Source of the DNA: Sphingomonas hankookensis
GTDB lineage: Bacteria; Pseudomonadota; Alphaproteobacteria; Sphingomonadales; Sphingomonadaceae
Assembly (NCBI RefSeq): GCF_028551275.1
Contig: NZ_CP117025.1
Coordinates: forward strand, 2,658,001-2,722,000
Length of the DNA: 64,000 nt
Direction: 5' to 3'
Shown here: positions 7,504 to 16,997 of the stretch, piece after piece
How the letters are laid out: each line of letters starts with the position of its first letter
Numbering within the stretch: position 1 is the first letter of the stretch
The notes under the pieces: generated by a model
Seen by the model: only the letters and a program-made list of their open reading frames with translations
Told to the model about the DNA's origin: nothing
Databases searched by the model: none
Translations under genes and position numbers: made by a program

Positions 7504-8340
7504 TCAATTCTTGAGCTTCCACCCCGACCGCAGCAACGCGTAGCAGCCGATCGCCATCGCGATATCGACCAGCAGAATGACCGCACCGCCCAGCAGCACC
7601 GGCGAATCGGCGCGTTCGAGGAAGCCGTAACGGAAGCCCGAGATGATGTAGAAGAACGGGTTCAGGTGGCTGATCGATCGGAACAGCGGCGTCAGCGCTT
7701 CGACCGAATAGAAAGTGCCCGACAGCAGCGTCAGCGGCCCGATGACGAAATTGGTGATAGCGGCGGCATGGTCGAACTTCTCCGCCCAGATCGACGTCAT
7801 CACCCCGGCCAGCGCCAGGAAGGTCGAACCGAACAGCCCGAACCACAGCACCGCGCCCGGATGGCGCGGCATCACATGGACGCCGGGATAGAGCAGCATC
7901 GCCCCCCACAGCACGAACCCGACGAGGAACGCGCGGGTCACCGCACCCCCGACCAGCGCGGCCAGCAATTCGCCGGTCGACAGCGGCGGCATCAGGTAAT
8001 CGACCACCGTCCCCTGGATCTTGCCGACCAGCAGCGCGAAGCTGGAATTGGCGAACGCGTTGTTCAGCATCGCCATCGCGATCAGCCCAGGCGCCACGAA
8101 ATCGGGGAACGGCACGCCCAGCACGGTGCGCCCCGCCCCGCCCATCGCGACCGAAAAGATCACGAGGAACAACAACGTCGTGACCGCCGGTGCCCAGATG
8201 GTCTGAAGCTGCACCTTGAAGAAACGGCGCACCTCCTTGATATAGAGCGTGCGCAGCCCACCCCAGTTCACGTTCCGGATGACCGGCACGCCGGGGTCGG
8301 CGATGATGATTTTCGTGCGCGACGGGGATTGTTCCTGCAT
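7504..8340 (-). CDS. ABC-2 type transporter permease
   Basis: A 278-residue inner-membrane protein of the ABC-2 permease family, which exports polysaccharides, drugs or lipids with a separate ATPase. After an N-terminal cytoplasmic segment, about six hydrophobic helices follow (TTLLFLVIFSVAMGG, ATNFVIG-like, and a last one VILLVDIAMAIGCYALL). The block TNFVIGPLTLLSGTFYSVE and the C-terminal NPFFYIISGFRYGF are typical of this family. No ATP-binding subunit is adjacent, which is unusual. The start ATG at 8338-8340 was chosen because the frame upstream overlaps gcrA. Substrate unknown. Confidence 0.85.
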   Translation of the reverse strand: MQEQSPSRTKIIIADPGVPVIRNVNWGGLRTLYIKEVRRFFKVQLQTIWAPAVTTLLFLVIFSVAMGGAGRTVLGVPFPDFVAPGLIAMAMLNNAFANSSFALLVGKIQGTVVDYLMPPLSTGELLAALVGGAVTRAFLVGFVLWGAMLLYPGVHVMPRHPGAVLWFGLFGSTFLALAGVMTSIWAEKFDHAAAITNFVIGPLTLLSGTFYSVEALTPLFRSISHLNPFFYIISGFRYGFLERADSPVLLGGAVILLVDIAMAIGCYALLRSGWKLKN

Positions 8341-8424
8341 GGCTGTGTCGCCTAATCGCTGGCGCGCGCGGCGGCAAGGATCATGGTCGTCTGCGCGATG
8401 ACGAGTTGAAGGACGAAGACGGGC

Positions 8425-9177
8425 ATGAGCTGGACCGAAGAACGCATCGCGACACTGGCCAAGATGTGGGAATCGGGGATGACCGCAAGCCAGATCGCCG
8501 AGGAACTGGGCGGGATCAGCCGCAATGCGGTGATCGGCAAGGCGCATCGCCTGGGCTTGCAGTCGCGCCCCTCGCCGGTGAAGTCGAACGATGCGGCGAA
8601 GGCTGCGGCCCCCGCGCCCAAGCCAGCGGCGGCGCCCGAACCCGCTCCGGCCGTCGCGGCCCCGCCGCCCCCTCCGCCCGCGCCGAAGCCGGCGCCTGCG
8701 CCCGAACCGAAGCCCGAACCGGTCGCCGCCGCGCCGGTGGAGAACGATCCGTTCACGCCGCTGCCCGAGGACGATCAGGCCGACGAGGTCGAGGACGTGG
8801 AGGAAGACGAAGCCCCCGCCGTCGCGCCGCGCCGTGCCGAACCGGTGATGCGCTCGGTCGGTCCGGGCGGCTTCCTGCGTCAGAACCCGGGCGAACAGAG
8901 CGCCCCGCTGACCCCCGCCCCGCCCCGCCGCCTGGTGCCGGCGCGGCCGAGCGACGCGATCGCCGGCAAGACGACGCTGCTCGACCTGAACGACCGCATC
9001 TGCAAATGGCCGATCGGCCATCCGGGCGAACCGGACTTCCACTTCTGCGGCGAGAAGGTGAATCCGGGCTTCCCCTATTGCGTGGACCATTGCGGCCATG
9101 CGTATCAGGCGCAGCTCCCCCGCCGCGACCGCCGTCCGCCGCCGCCGCTACCCTATGGTGGCCCGCGGGTTCGTTAA
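8425..9177 (+). CDS. gcrA: GcrA cell-cycle regulator
   Basis: A 250-residue transcription factor that works with sigma-70 at GANTC-methylated promoters in alphaproteobacteria. The N-terminal helix-turn-helix is intact (MSWTEERIATLAKMWESG, then SRNAVIGKAHRLGL). A long Pro/Ala/Glu-rich linker spans roughly residues 55-150. The C-terminal RNA-polymerase-binding domain contains CKWPIGHPGEPDFHFCG and YCVDHC. The protein is longer than the Caulobacter form (about 170 residues) because of the linker. It is divergent from the ABC-2 permease and followed by a hairpin at 9186-9205. Confidence 0.95.
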   Translation: MSWTEERIATLAKMWESGMTASQIAEELGGISRNAVIGKAHRLGLQSRPSPVKSNDAAKAAAPAPKPAAAPEPAPAVAAPPPPPPAPKPAPAPEPKPEPVAAAPVENDPFTPLPEDDQADEVEDVEEDEAPAVAPRRAEPVMRSVGPGGFLRQNPGEQSAPLTPAPPRRLVPARPSDAIAGKTTLLDLNDRICKWPIGHPGEPDFHFCGEKVNPGFPYCVDHCGHAYQAQLPRRDRRPPPPLPYGGPRVR

Positions 9178-9185
9178 TCGCGCAA

Positions 9186-9205
9186 GGCCGAGCGAAAGCT
9201 CGGCC
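9186..9205 (+). terminator. Hairpin downstream of gcrA
   Basis: GGCCGAGC and GCTCGGCC form a perfect 8-bp stem capped by a GAAA tetraloop, 8 bases after the gcrA stop. There is no T-run, so it may be a weak intrinsic terminator or a 3' stabilising hairpin. It also separates gcrA from the convergent outer-membrane barrel gene. Confidence 0.55.
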
Positions 9206-9287
9206 ACGCTCTCAGGCGATCAACCCGGCCGGCGCGGCCCAAAGCCGCGACCGACGGCATGGGCTTTGCCCATGCCGGCCAACCCTC

Positions 9288-10039
9288 TCAAAACCGAAAA
9301 TTCGCCCGGACGCGCGCGCTATGCCAGTCGAACCGGCGATCCGCGTTGCCTGTGAACGGCAACCGCTCCACCTGCCCGCGCGACCGTTCGGTAACGCTGG
9401 CGAAGGTGTAGAGCACACCGATCGAGAAGCGCTCGGACACCAGCTGATCCACCCCGCCCCCGGCAGTCCATCCCAGGCCATTGCTGCGGTTGCGGTCTGC
9501 GGCGAACCCGTCGACCGCGTTTGCGGCCGGTCCGCGATCGATCCGCGCCAGCACCGCGCCGCCCGTCACATAGGGCAGCGTACTGCCGAGCGCATAGCCG
9601 GCGCGCAGCCGCCCCTGCGTGTTCCAATCCATGACCTGGCGATACGCTGCTGCATCGTCGCATCGCCGGCGGCACGCCTGCCGATATTGCTCCGCCCCAG
9701 TTCCGCGACCGCTCCGACGACGACATCGCCGAATTGTACGTCATAGCCGACATGGCCGCCATAGCCCGACCGCTCGCCATCGCGGTGGCATCCGGTCTGG
9801 TCGGACGCGGCACGGTGACTGCACGCGATCGCACCGAACGTCGTGCGGTGCGTATCGGCGAACAGCTTGTCGAGATCATTGTCGCGTAGCGCCGAAACCT
9901 CGCGGTCGTCGCGCGGGAAATCCAGCCCCGCGCCGATCCCGGCATAGCCGCCGGTCCAGGGCCGCGGTTCCTGCGCAAGCGCCGGCATCGCCATGGCCGC
10001 CGTCGCCAGACCTGTCGTCATCAACCCTGCAAACCGCAT
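9288..10039 (-). pseudogene. Outer-membrane beta-barrel (OmpA/porin-like) gene, broken by a frameshift
   Basis: The first part (10039 to about 9640) encodes a signal peptide (MRFAGLMTTGLATAAMAMPALA), then PWTGGYAGIGAGLDF and GGHVGYDVQFGDVVVGAVAELG, which are typical of small Gram-negative beta-barrels. The remainder (to 9288) lies in another frame: DWNTQGRLRAGYALGSTLPYVTGGAVL...ending ARVRANFRF with the terminal aromatic residue. The second frame is offset by one base, as if a base was lost (or two gained) between about 9630 and 9670. No long homopolymer is there. It is either a true pseudogene or a sequencing error; joined, the protein would have about 250 residues. Confidence 0.75.
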
Positions 10040-10184
10040 CCGAACCCCGTTTTCCGCAGTGCCGATGCGTCGTCGAACGGCTCACACTGCGTCCCGCTCC
10101 CGCAGCGCAGCGTAACTTTTCATTGCCAAAAGTTGCCCGACGCGGTGCTTTGCGGATGGCCCCGTTTCGTTCTATACCCCGACC

Positions 10185-12164
10185 ATGGCCGACAATCTGT
10201 TCGAAGCGAACATCCCCACCCCGCCCGCCTATGACGCGTCCTCGATCGAGGTGCTGGAAGGGCTGGAGCCGGTACGGCGGCGGCCAGGCATGTATATCGG
10301 CGGCACCGACGAACGGGCGCTGCACCATCTGGCCGCCGAGGTGCTCGACAATGCGATGGACGAGGCCGTCGCAGGCCATGCCACCCGGATCGAGGTGCAG
10401 CTGGACATCGGCAACCGGCTGACCATCATCGACAATGGCCGCGGCATCCCGGTCGATCCGCACCCGAAATTCCCCGACAAGTCGGCGCTGGAGGTCATTC
10501 TCTCCACGCTGCATTCGGGCGGCAAGTTCGCGGGCAAAGCCTATGCGACGTCAGGCGGCCTGCACGGCGTCGGCATCTCGGTCGTCAACGCCCTGTCGGT
10601 CGACACGGTGGTCGAGGTCGCGCGCGACCGGCAGCTGTATCGGCAGCGCTTCTCGCAGGGGCAGACGCTCGGCCCGCTCGAACATGTCGGCGCCGCCCCC
10701 AACCGGCGCGGTACGCTGGTCGCCTTCACGCCCGATGCCGAGATTTTCGCCGATTTACAGTTCAAGCCCGCGCGGCTGCACAAGCTGGTGCGGTCCAAGG
10801 CCTATCTGTTCGCGGGCGTCGAAATCCGCTGGAAATGCGCACCCGAACTGGTCGCCGGGACCGACGTACCGGCCGAAGCGGTGTTCCAGTTCCCCGGCGG
10901 TCTTGCCGATCACCTGCGCGAACAGATTGGCGGGCGCGAATGTGCAACCGCCGATTTCTTCACCGGGCGACAGGATTTCCCGGGTGAAGCCGGCCGCGTC
11001 GAATGGGCGGTGGCGTGGCCGCTGTGGAGCGACGGCAGCTACAGCTATTATTGCAACACCATCCCGACGCCCGATGGCGGTACCCACGAACAAGGGTTGC
11101 GGCAGGCGCTGGTGCGGGGACTGCGCGGCTTTGCCGATCTGGTCGGCAGCAAGCGAGCCAAGGACATGACCGCCGACGACGTGACGGTCGGGTCCGAATT
11201 GATGCTGTCGGTGTTCATACGCGACCCGCAGTTTCAGAGCCAGACCAAGGATCGCCTGACCAGCGTCGAGGCCGCCAGCCTCGTCGAAAAGGCGGTGCGC
11301 GACCATTTCGACCATTTCCTCAGTCACAACATGGACCGGGGCAAGGCGCTGCTCGGCCTCGTGCTCGACCGGATGGACGAACGCCTGCGCCGCAAGGCGG
11401 AGCGCGAGGTCAAGCGCAAGACGGCGACGTCGTCGCGCAAGCTGCGCCTGCCGGGCAAGCTGACCGACTGCGCGTCGGACGATCCCGCCGGCACCGAATT
11501 GTTCATCGTCGAGGGCGATTCGGCGGGCGGTTCGGCCAAGCAGGCGCGCGACCGCAAGACGCAGGCGATCCTGCCGATCCGCGGCAAGATCCTGAACGTC
11601 GCCTCGGCAACCAGCGCGAAGATCCTCGCCAATCAGGAAATCGCCGACCTGATCCTCGCCATGGGCTGCGGCACGCGCAAGGACTGCCAGCCTGATGCGC
11701 TGCGCTACGAACGCATCGTCATCATGACCGACGCCGATGTCGACGGCGCGCATATCGCGACGCTTCTGATGACCTTCTTCTTTCAGGAGATGCCCGATAT
11801 CGTCCGGCGCGGGCACCTCTATCTGGCGCAGCCGCCGCTGTACCGCCTGACGGTCGGCGCCAAGTCGCTCTATGCCCGCGACGATGCGCATCGCGCCGAA
11901 CTGGAACGCACCGCATTCAAGGGCAAGAAGGTCGAGGTCGCGCGGTTCAAGGGGCTGGGCGAGATGAACCCGGGCCAGCTGCGCGAGACGACGATGGACC
12001 CGGCCAGCCGCAGCCTGATCCGCATTACCCTGCCGCAGGAATATGAGGAACGCGCGGCGGTAAAGGACCTGGTCGACCGGCTGATGGGAACTAACCCGGC
12101 GCACCGCTTCGCCTTCATCCAGGAAAATGCCGCGCGGCTGGACGACGAGGTCATCGACGCCTGA
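10185..12164 (+). CDS. parE: DNA topoisomerase IV subunit B
   Basis: A 659-residue ATPase subunit that, with ParC, unlinks replicated chromosomes. The GHKL ATPase domain holds EVLDNAMDEA, IIDNGRGIPVD and TSGGLHGVGISVVNALS; the TOPRIM domain holds EGDSAGGSAKQARDR, LPIRGKILN and MTDADVDGAH; KGLGEMNPGQL is near the end. The length and the ending DDEVIDA match alphaproteobacterial ParE rather than the longer GyrB. parC is not adjacent, as is common in this group. Confidence 0.95.
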   Translation: MADNLFEANIPTPPAYDASSIEVLEGLEPVRRRPGMYIGGTDERALHHLAAEVLDNAMDEAVAGHATRIEVQLDIGNRLTIIDNGRGIPVDPHPKFPDKSALEVILSTLHSGGKFAGKAYATSGGLHGVGISVVNALSVDTVVEVARDRQLYRQRFSQGQTLGPLEHVGAAPNRRGTLVAFTPDAEIFADLQFKPARLHKLVRSKAYLFAGVEIRWKCAPELVAGTDVPAEAVFQFPGGLADHLREQIGGRECATADFFTGRQDFPGEAGRVEWAVAWPLWSDGSYSYYCNTIPTPDGGTHEQGLRQALVRGLRGFADLVGSKRAKDMTADDVTVGSELMLSVFIRDPQFQSQTKDRLTSVEAASLVEKAVRDHFDHFLSHNMDRGKALLGLVLDRMDERLRRKAEREVKRKTATSSRKLRLPGKLTDCASDDPAGTELFIVEGDSAGGSAKQARDRKTQAILPIRGKILNVASATSAKILANQEIADLILAMGCGTRKDCQPDALRYERIVIMTDADVDGAHIATLLMTFFFQEMPDIVRRGHLYLAQPPLYRLTVGAKSLYARDDAHRAELERTAFKGKKVEVARFKGLGEMNPGQLRETTMDPASRSLIRITLPQEYEERAAVKDLVDRLMGTNPAHRFAFIQENAARLDDEVIDA

Positions 12165-12234
12165 ACGCATCGATTGACGCCTCTTCCTCGATGCCGCAAC
12201 CTCCTGACGAACAGGGGTTTTGGGGGAAGATGCG

Positions 12235-13533
12235 ATGGTGCCCATGATGATGCTGGCCGCGATCATGTCGCCGTCGGCGCAGGCGCAGCCGGCCGCCGCG
12301 ACGATCGAGAGCCGCGCTCGCGAGGTCGTCGCGCTGCTGGGGGGCACCGGCGACTATGATGCGACCTTTGCGCCGTCGTTCCGCACCGCCGTACCCCGCG
12401 CGCGGTTCGACGCGATCGCCGCACAGTTGCAGCAGGCGCTCGGCAAGCCGACCGGTGTGGCGGCGATCGAGGCGACCGGCCCATGGGCGGCACAGATCCG
12501 CATCGCCTATGACGGCGGTACCCTGAACGCGGACCTGACGCTCGATCCAGGTGGCAGTCATCAGATCATCGGCCTGCTGGCGAAGGGCGCCGAACCGCGC
12601 GGTCCGGCGGCGCAGACGCTGGACGCGGTGGTGGAACAGCTGGCCGCCCAGAATGGCACGAGCGTGTTCGCACTCGCCCGGCTGGGCGACGGGTCGCCGC
12701 GTCTGGAAAAGGCCCGCAACGCTACTACCCCCATCGCGATCGGATCGGCGTTCAAGCTGGTGATCCTCGCCGAACTGGTCCGCTCGATCGAGGCAGGCGA
12801 GCGCAAATGGAGCGACGTCGTCACGCTCGACGGGTCGGCGCTGCCCGGCGGCGGCTATGCGCAGCAGCCAAAGGGCACGCAGATCGCGCTGCGGGAACTC
12901 GCGGAACGGATGATTTCGGTCAGCGACAACAGCGCGACCGACATCCTGCTGTTCCACCTTGGCCGGGCAAAGGTGGAGGCGATGTTGCCGGTCGTCGGCT
13001 TTACCGATGGCGGCGTGCGCAATGTGCCCTTTCTTGGCGCACTGGAGGTCTTCAAGCTGAAAGGCGTGGACGGTGGCGCGCTGGGCACGCGCTATCTGGC
13101 GATGGATGCGAAGGCGCGGCGGGCGTTTCTCGATGGGCCGGTGCGCGACACGCCGATTGCCGCCATTCCGCGCGACCTGTTCCAGAACGGAAAGCCGCTG
13201 CGCATCGTCGAACTGGAATGGTTCGCCAGCCCCAACGACCTGATCCGCGCGATGGACTGGCTGCGGCGGCATATGGACGGAACGGCCGGAGCGGAGCTTC
13301 GCGCCATATTGTCGAAAAATCCCGGCTTGCCCGATGCGACGAAGCATTGGCGCTATGTCGGGTACAAGGGCGGTTCGGAACCTGGCGTGCTGACCATGAC
13401 CTTCCTGCTGCAGGCCGGTAATGGTGCATGGTATGCGCTGACGGCCGGGATCAACGATCCCGCGCGCGATGTCGATACGTTGAAATTCACCGGGCTGATG
13501 AACCGCGCGCTGGACCTTGCCGCGCCGCGATAA
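12235..13533 (+). CDS. Secreted serine hydrolase, class A beta-lactamase-like, with extra N-terminal domain
   Basis: A 432-residue exported protein. A hydrophobic leader (MVPMMMLAAIMSPSAQAQ) precedes a domain of about 110 residues, then a penicillin-recognising domain. The catalytic motifs are all present: S171-A-F-K174 (SxxK), S230-D-N232, and KGGSEPG near residue 370. The LEVFKLK stretch may hold the general-base glutamate. The start at 12235 (ATG) follows GGGGGAAG; a TTG start 15 bases earlier is possible. The N-terminal domain is a helical region of unknown role. It may be a low-activity beta-lactamase or a peptidoglycan or ester hydrolase; resistance cannot be claimed from sequence. Confidence 0.8.
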   Translation: MVPMMMLAAIMSPSAQAQPAAATIESRAREVVALLGGTGDYDATFAPSFRTAVPRARFDAIAAQLQQALGKPTGVAAIEATGPWAAQIRIAYDGGTLNADLTLDPGGSHQIIGLLAKGAEPRGPAAQTLDAVVEQLAAQNGTSVFALARLGDGSPRLEKARNATTPIAIGSAFKLVILAELVRSIEAGERKWSDVVTLDGSALPGGGYAQQPKGTQIALRELAERMISVSDNSATDILLFHLGRAKVEAMLPVVGFTDGGVRNVPFLGALEVFKLKGVDGGALGTRYLAMDAKARRAFLDGPVRDTPIAAIPRDLFQNGKPLRIVELEWFASPNDLIRAMDWLRRHMDGTAGAELRAILSKNPGLPDATKHWRYVGYKGGSEPGVLTMTFLLQAGNGAWYALTAGINDPARDVDTLKFTGLMNRALDLAAPR

Positions 13534-13534
13534 A

Positions 13535-13627
13535 GGTGGGAGCCGGACGACCCGCTGCGAAATCGTTGCGGCTGCTTCCTTCCGGACCTGACCGGGTTGG
13601 CGACGGCATCGTCCGCCCGACTCCCGC
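13535..13627 (-). ncRNA. ffs: Signal recognition particle RNA (4.5S type)
   Basis: On the minus strand the conserved SRP domain-IV loop is present (GGTCAGGTCCGGAAGGAAGC at about 13572-13593). The outer arms pair: GGGAG from 13625-13621 with CTCCC of 13542-13538, continued by CGGACGA/TCGTCCG. The whole is about 93 nt, the small bacterial form. It scaffolds Ffh for co-translational targeting to the membrane. The ends are set by the outermost base pairs and may be off by a few bases. Convergent with the serine hydrolase gene, which ends 1 base away. Confidence 0.93.
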
Positions 13628-13665
13628 GCGCCATATGGGCGAAGCGGAAGCCGGACGCAAGGGGA

Positions 13666-14073
13666 TCAGCTGCGTTTCGGCAATCGCGAATAGGGGACGA
13701 AATCACCGAGCGAGATCGAACCGCTCATCATCCGCGAATTGCGGTCGACCAGGTTGACGATATCGATCCGACACAGCTGCGTCCCGATCGTCCGCGTGAC
13801 GAGGATGTCGTCGCGGTCGAGGATACCGCTCCCCGACGGCCGGTTCACGAACAGCGTGCCGTTGTTCATGCGATAGACGATGGCGGTATTCGGCACGATC
13901 TCGCTGGAGCGGATATCGCGCAGGTTGATGCAGTCGACCGGCCGGCCCGCGTCGCGACGCTCGGTAATGCGCGACAGCGCCGCTTCTCCGGCGACATTGT
14001 CTCGGTCGCGGGCCGCCAACGGGACCGCGCTGGCGGTGATCAGGGCAATCAACAACAGCTTGAAAACACGCAT
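13666..14073 (-). CDS. Secreted hypothetical protein conserved in sphingomonads
   Basis: A 135-residue protein with a signal peptide (MRVFKLLLIALITASAVPLAA). The mature part starts with a charged region containing RITERRDAGRPVDC, then INLRDIRSSEIVPNTAIVYRM, RPSGSGILDRDDILVTR, and a second cysteine in QLCRIDIVNL. The two cysteines could form a disulfide in the periplasm. It resembles a family I recall only as hypothetical proteins of Sphingomonadaceae, so no function is assigned. The start at 14073 was chosen for the signal peptide; the frame is open 30 bases further upstream. Confidence 0.78.
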   Translation of the reverse strand: MRVFKLLLIALITASAVPLAARDRDNVAGEAALSRITERRDAGRPVDCINLRDIRSSEIVPNTAIVYRMNNGTLFVNRPSGSGILDRDDILVTRTIGTQLCRIDIVNLVDRNSRMMSGSISLGDFVPYSRLPKRS

Positions 14074-14168
14074 GATCGTCATCCCGGCTACAGCAATATG
14101 CACGGTATAGCATGTCCGGGATGAACCGACACTGACGCGGACCGTTCCACCCGCGCCAGCGCTCCCCC

Positions 14169-14915
14169 TTACAGGCTGGCTGCCGCCTCGATGATCGGCA
14201 CGAATTTGTCGGCAGTCAGGCTTGCCCCTCCGACCAGCGCGCCATCGACATCGTCGATCGACAGGATCGCGGCGGCGTTGGCGCCGGTCACCGACCCGCC
14301 ATAGAGGATGCGGATACCATCGGCGGCGTCGCCGACCATCTGGCGCAGCTTGGCGCGGGCGATGGCGTGGACCTGCGCGATCTCGTCGGGCGACGGAGTC
14401 CGCCCGGTCCCGATCGCCCAGCGTGGTTCATAGGCAAGCGTGAACCAGTCGCCGCTGGCCCCTTCCGGCACCGATTTCTCGATCTGCGCCTGCACGACGC
14501 GTTCGGCACGCCCGGCATCACGCTCGGCCTCGGTCTCGCCGCAGCACAGGATGACGTTAAGCCCGTGGCGACGGGCGGCCGCGGCCTTGGCCCATGCGTC
14601 GTGGCTCGTCTCGTTCTGGTCGGCGCGGCGTTCGCTATGGCCGACGATCACGATCGTCGCACCCGCTTCCACCAGCATCTCCGCCGACACGCAGCCAGTG
14701 TGCGCGCCACGGTCGTTGGCATGGACGTCCTGCCCGCCGATCTGCACCGACCTGGCGATCTCCGAGGCGGGATGCACCAGCGTGGCGGGCACGCACAGCG
14801 CAACGTCGACGCCCGGTGCAGCGGCAGCGGCGGCATCGATCTTGGCGATCTCAGCCAGCTGCCCGCGAAGCCCGTGCATCTTCCAGTTCCCTGCCACCAG
14901 CTTGCGACGACTCAT
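14169..14915 (-). CDS. tpiA: Triosephosphate isomerase
   Basis: A 248-residue TIM-barrel enzyme that interconverts dihydroxyacetone phosphate and glyceraldehyde 3-phosphate. The active-site pieces are GNWKM (substrate-binding Asn and Lys), IVGHSERR (catalytic His), AYEPRWAIGTG (catalytic Glu) and ILYGGSVTG (phosphate loop). The start at 14915 (MSRRKLVAG) is preceded by GGGGAG at good spacing; ATG at 14921 is the alternative. It is divergent from ppiD, with about 130 bases between. Confidence 0.96.
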   Translation of the reverse strand: MSRRKLVAGNWKMHGLRGQLAEIAKIDAAAAAAPGVDVALCVPATLVHPASEIARSVQIGGQDVHANDRGAHTGCVSAEMLVEAGATIVIVGHSERRADQNETSHDAWAKAAAARRHGLNVILCCGETEAERDAGRAERVVQAQIEKSVPEGASGDWFTLAYEPRWAIGTGRTPSPDEIAQVHAIARAKLRQMVGDAADGIRILYGGSVTGANAAAILSIDDVDGALVGGASLTADKFVPIIEAAASL

Positions 14916-15044
14916 ACCCATGGCTCCCCGAGCGTTTTACATGTTCTACAGCCGATAGCGCATGTGGCGATGCGCGCAACCTTGAAGCGGGCGCGACCGC
15001 CTTCTAAAGCGGCATCCTTTCATTCCTTTCGATCGGTTGCACGG

Positions 15045-16997
15045 ATGCTCGGTTTCTTCAGGCGCATGACCAAGTCGAAGGTCGGCATCTTTGTCGGCCT
15101 GCTGTTGCTGGCGGTCATCGCCATCGGCTTCGCCATGGCCGACCTAAACGGTCTGCGCCCGTCATCGCTGGGCGGCAGCGGTGCGACCGTCGCTACCGTG
15201 GGTGACGACACGATCACCGACACCGCGCTGACCGAGCGCATCCGGGGCGACGTGCAGCAGGCGGCGCAACGCCAGCCCGGACTGGATACCGCGCGCTATA
15301 TCGCAAGCGGCGGGTTCGAAGGGTCGCTCAACCGCGCCATTTCCGACGCGGCGCTGCGCCAGTTCGCGCAGGACCACGGGCTGGTAGTGTCCGACCGCTA
15401 TGTCGACGGCCAGATCGCCAGCCTGCCGGCGTTCCAGGGGCTGGACGGCAAGTTCGACCAGCGCACCTTTGAACAGGCGTTGGCCCGTGCGCGCATCACG
15501 CCGCAGCAGTTGCGCGACGATATCCGCCGCGCGACGCTCACCCGCCTGATGCTCGCCCGCACGCTGCAGGCGAGCTACATGCCGCAGCAGCTGGCGCTGC
15601 CCTATGCGTCGCTCGCCAAGGAAGCGCGCAGCGGACAGGTCGCGATCGTGCCGACCGCCGCCTTCCCCGCCCCGGCCGCACCGACCGACCAGCAGTTGCA
15701 GGCCTATTACACCGCCAACCGCGCGCGCTACATGATCCCGGAGCGTCGCGTGATCCGTTACGCGATCGTCACCCCGGCCAGCGTGACCGCACAGGCGACG
15801 CCGACCGATGCCGAGGTGCAGGCCGCCTATCGCGCCAACGCCGCACGCTTCGCCGCATCGCAGACCCGCAGCGTGTCGCAGGTCGTCGTCGCCGATCAGG
15901 CAGCTGCGACCAAGCTGGCGCAGGCGGTACGCGGTGGGCAGGCGCTGAACGCCGCCGCCAGCGCGATCGGCCTCGAAGCCACGAACTTTGCCGGACAGAC
16001 CAAGGGGCAGCTCGCCGCCAAGACCTCGCCCGCCGTCGCCGAAGCCGCGTTCGGCGCGCAGCAGGGGGCGGTGGTCGGCCCGGTGCAGTCGCCGCTCGGC
16101 TTCGTCGTGTTGAAGGTCGATGCAGTGACGCAGGTTCCCGGCAAGACGCTCGAAAAGGCCCGCCCCGAACTGGTCGCCGAACTGACCAAGACCAAGGGCG
16201 CGACCGCGCTGGGCGCGATCCAGGAGAAGATCGACGGCGGCATCACCGATGGCGCGACGTTCGACGAGATCGTCAAGGACGCCAACCTGTCGGCGCAGGC
16301 GACCGCCCCGGTCACCGCGCAGGGCGTCGATCCGTTGAAGCCGGCGCAGCCCGATCCGGCGCTGGCGCCGATCATCGAAGCGGGCTTTGCCGCGGAGTCG
16401 GGCGACGCGCCGCAGATCGTGCAGACCGCGGCCGACGGCACCTTCGCACTGGTATCGACCGGCGACGTAACCCGCGCCGCGCCGCGTCCACTGGGCGAGA
16501 TTCGTGAGCAGGTCATCGGCCAGTACAAGCAGGATCAGGCGTTGAAGGCCGCCCGTGCGGTCGCCCAGCAGATCCTGACCAAGGTCAATGGCGGGATGCC
16601 GCTCGGCACCGCCGTCGCCCAGTCGGGCACGCGCCTGCCCGCGCCGCGCCCGGTCAATGCCTCGCGCGCGCAGCTGTCGCAGATGGGGCCGCAGGTTCCC
16701 GCCGCACTGCAGCTGATGTTCTCGATGGCGCCCAAGAAAGCCCGGCTGACCGCTGCACCCAATGGCGAAGGCTGGCTGATCGTCTATCTTGACGGCATCC
16801 AGCGTGGCGACGCGACCAACGACAAGGCGGCGATCACCGGCGTCGGACGCGAACTGGGCCAGTTGAGCGGCAACGAATATGCCGAGCAGTTCGTCGAGGC
16901 GGTGCGCCGGCAGGTCGGCGTGAAGCGCAACGAGCAGACCATCAACCGCGTCCGTAACGAACTGGTCGGCGGAGCCACCCCCGCGCCCGCGCAATGA
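15045..16997 (+). CDS. ppiD: Peptidyl-prolyl isomerase/periplasmic chaperone PpiD-like (SurA N-domain)
   Basis: A 650-residue inner-membrane-anchored periplasmic chaperone. One N-terminal membrane helix (VGIFVGLLLLAVIAIGFAMA, about residues 12-31) is followed by a SurA-type chaperone region, a parvulin-like domain around residues 240-370, and a long C-terminal helical part. These proteins assist folding of newly secreted outer-membrane proteins. The start ATG at 15045 puts the anchor at the N-terminus; the frame upstream overlaps tpiA. The stop overlaps the trpE start as ATGA, a coupling seen in related genomes. Confidence 0.88.
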   Translation: MLGFFRRMTKSKVGIFVGLLLLAVIAIGFAMADLNGLRPSSLGGSGATVATVGDDTITDTALTERIRGDVQQAAQRQPGLDTARYIASGGFEGSLNRAISDAALRQFAQDHGLVVSDRYVDGQIASLPAFQGLDGKFDQRTFEQALARARITPQQLRDDIRRATLTRLMLARTLQASYMPQQLALPYASLAKEARSGQVAIVPTAAFPAPAAPTDQQLQAYYTANRARYMIPERRVIRYAIVTPASVTAQATPTDAEVQAAYRANAARFAASQTRSVSQVVVADQAAATKLAQAVRGGQALNAAASAIGLEATNFAGQTKGQLAAKTSPAVAEAAFGAQQGAVVGPVQSPLGFVVLKVDAVTQVPGKTLEKARPELVAELTKTKGATALGAIQEKIDGGITDGATFDEIVKDANLSAQATAPVTAQGVDPLKPAQPDPALAPIIEAGFAAESGDAPQIVQTAADGTFALVSTGDVTRAAPRPLGEIREQVIGQYKQDQALKAARAVAQQILTKVNGGMPLGTAVAQSGTRLPAPRPVNASRAQLSQMGPQVPAALQLMFSMAPKKARLTAAPNGEGWLIVYLDGIQRGDATNDKAAITGVGRELGQLSGNEYAEQFVEAVRRQVGVKRNEQTINRVRNELVGGATPAPAQ

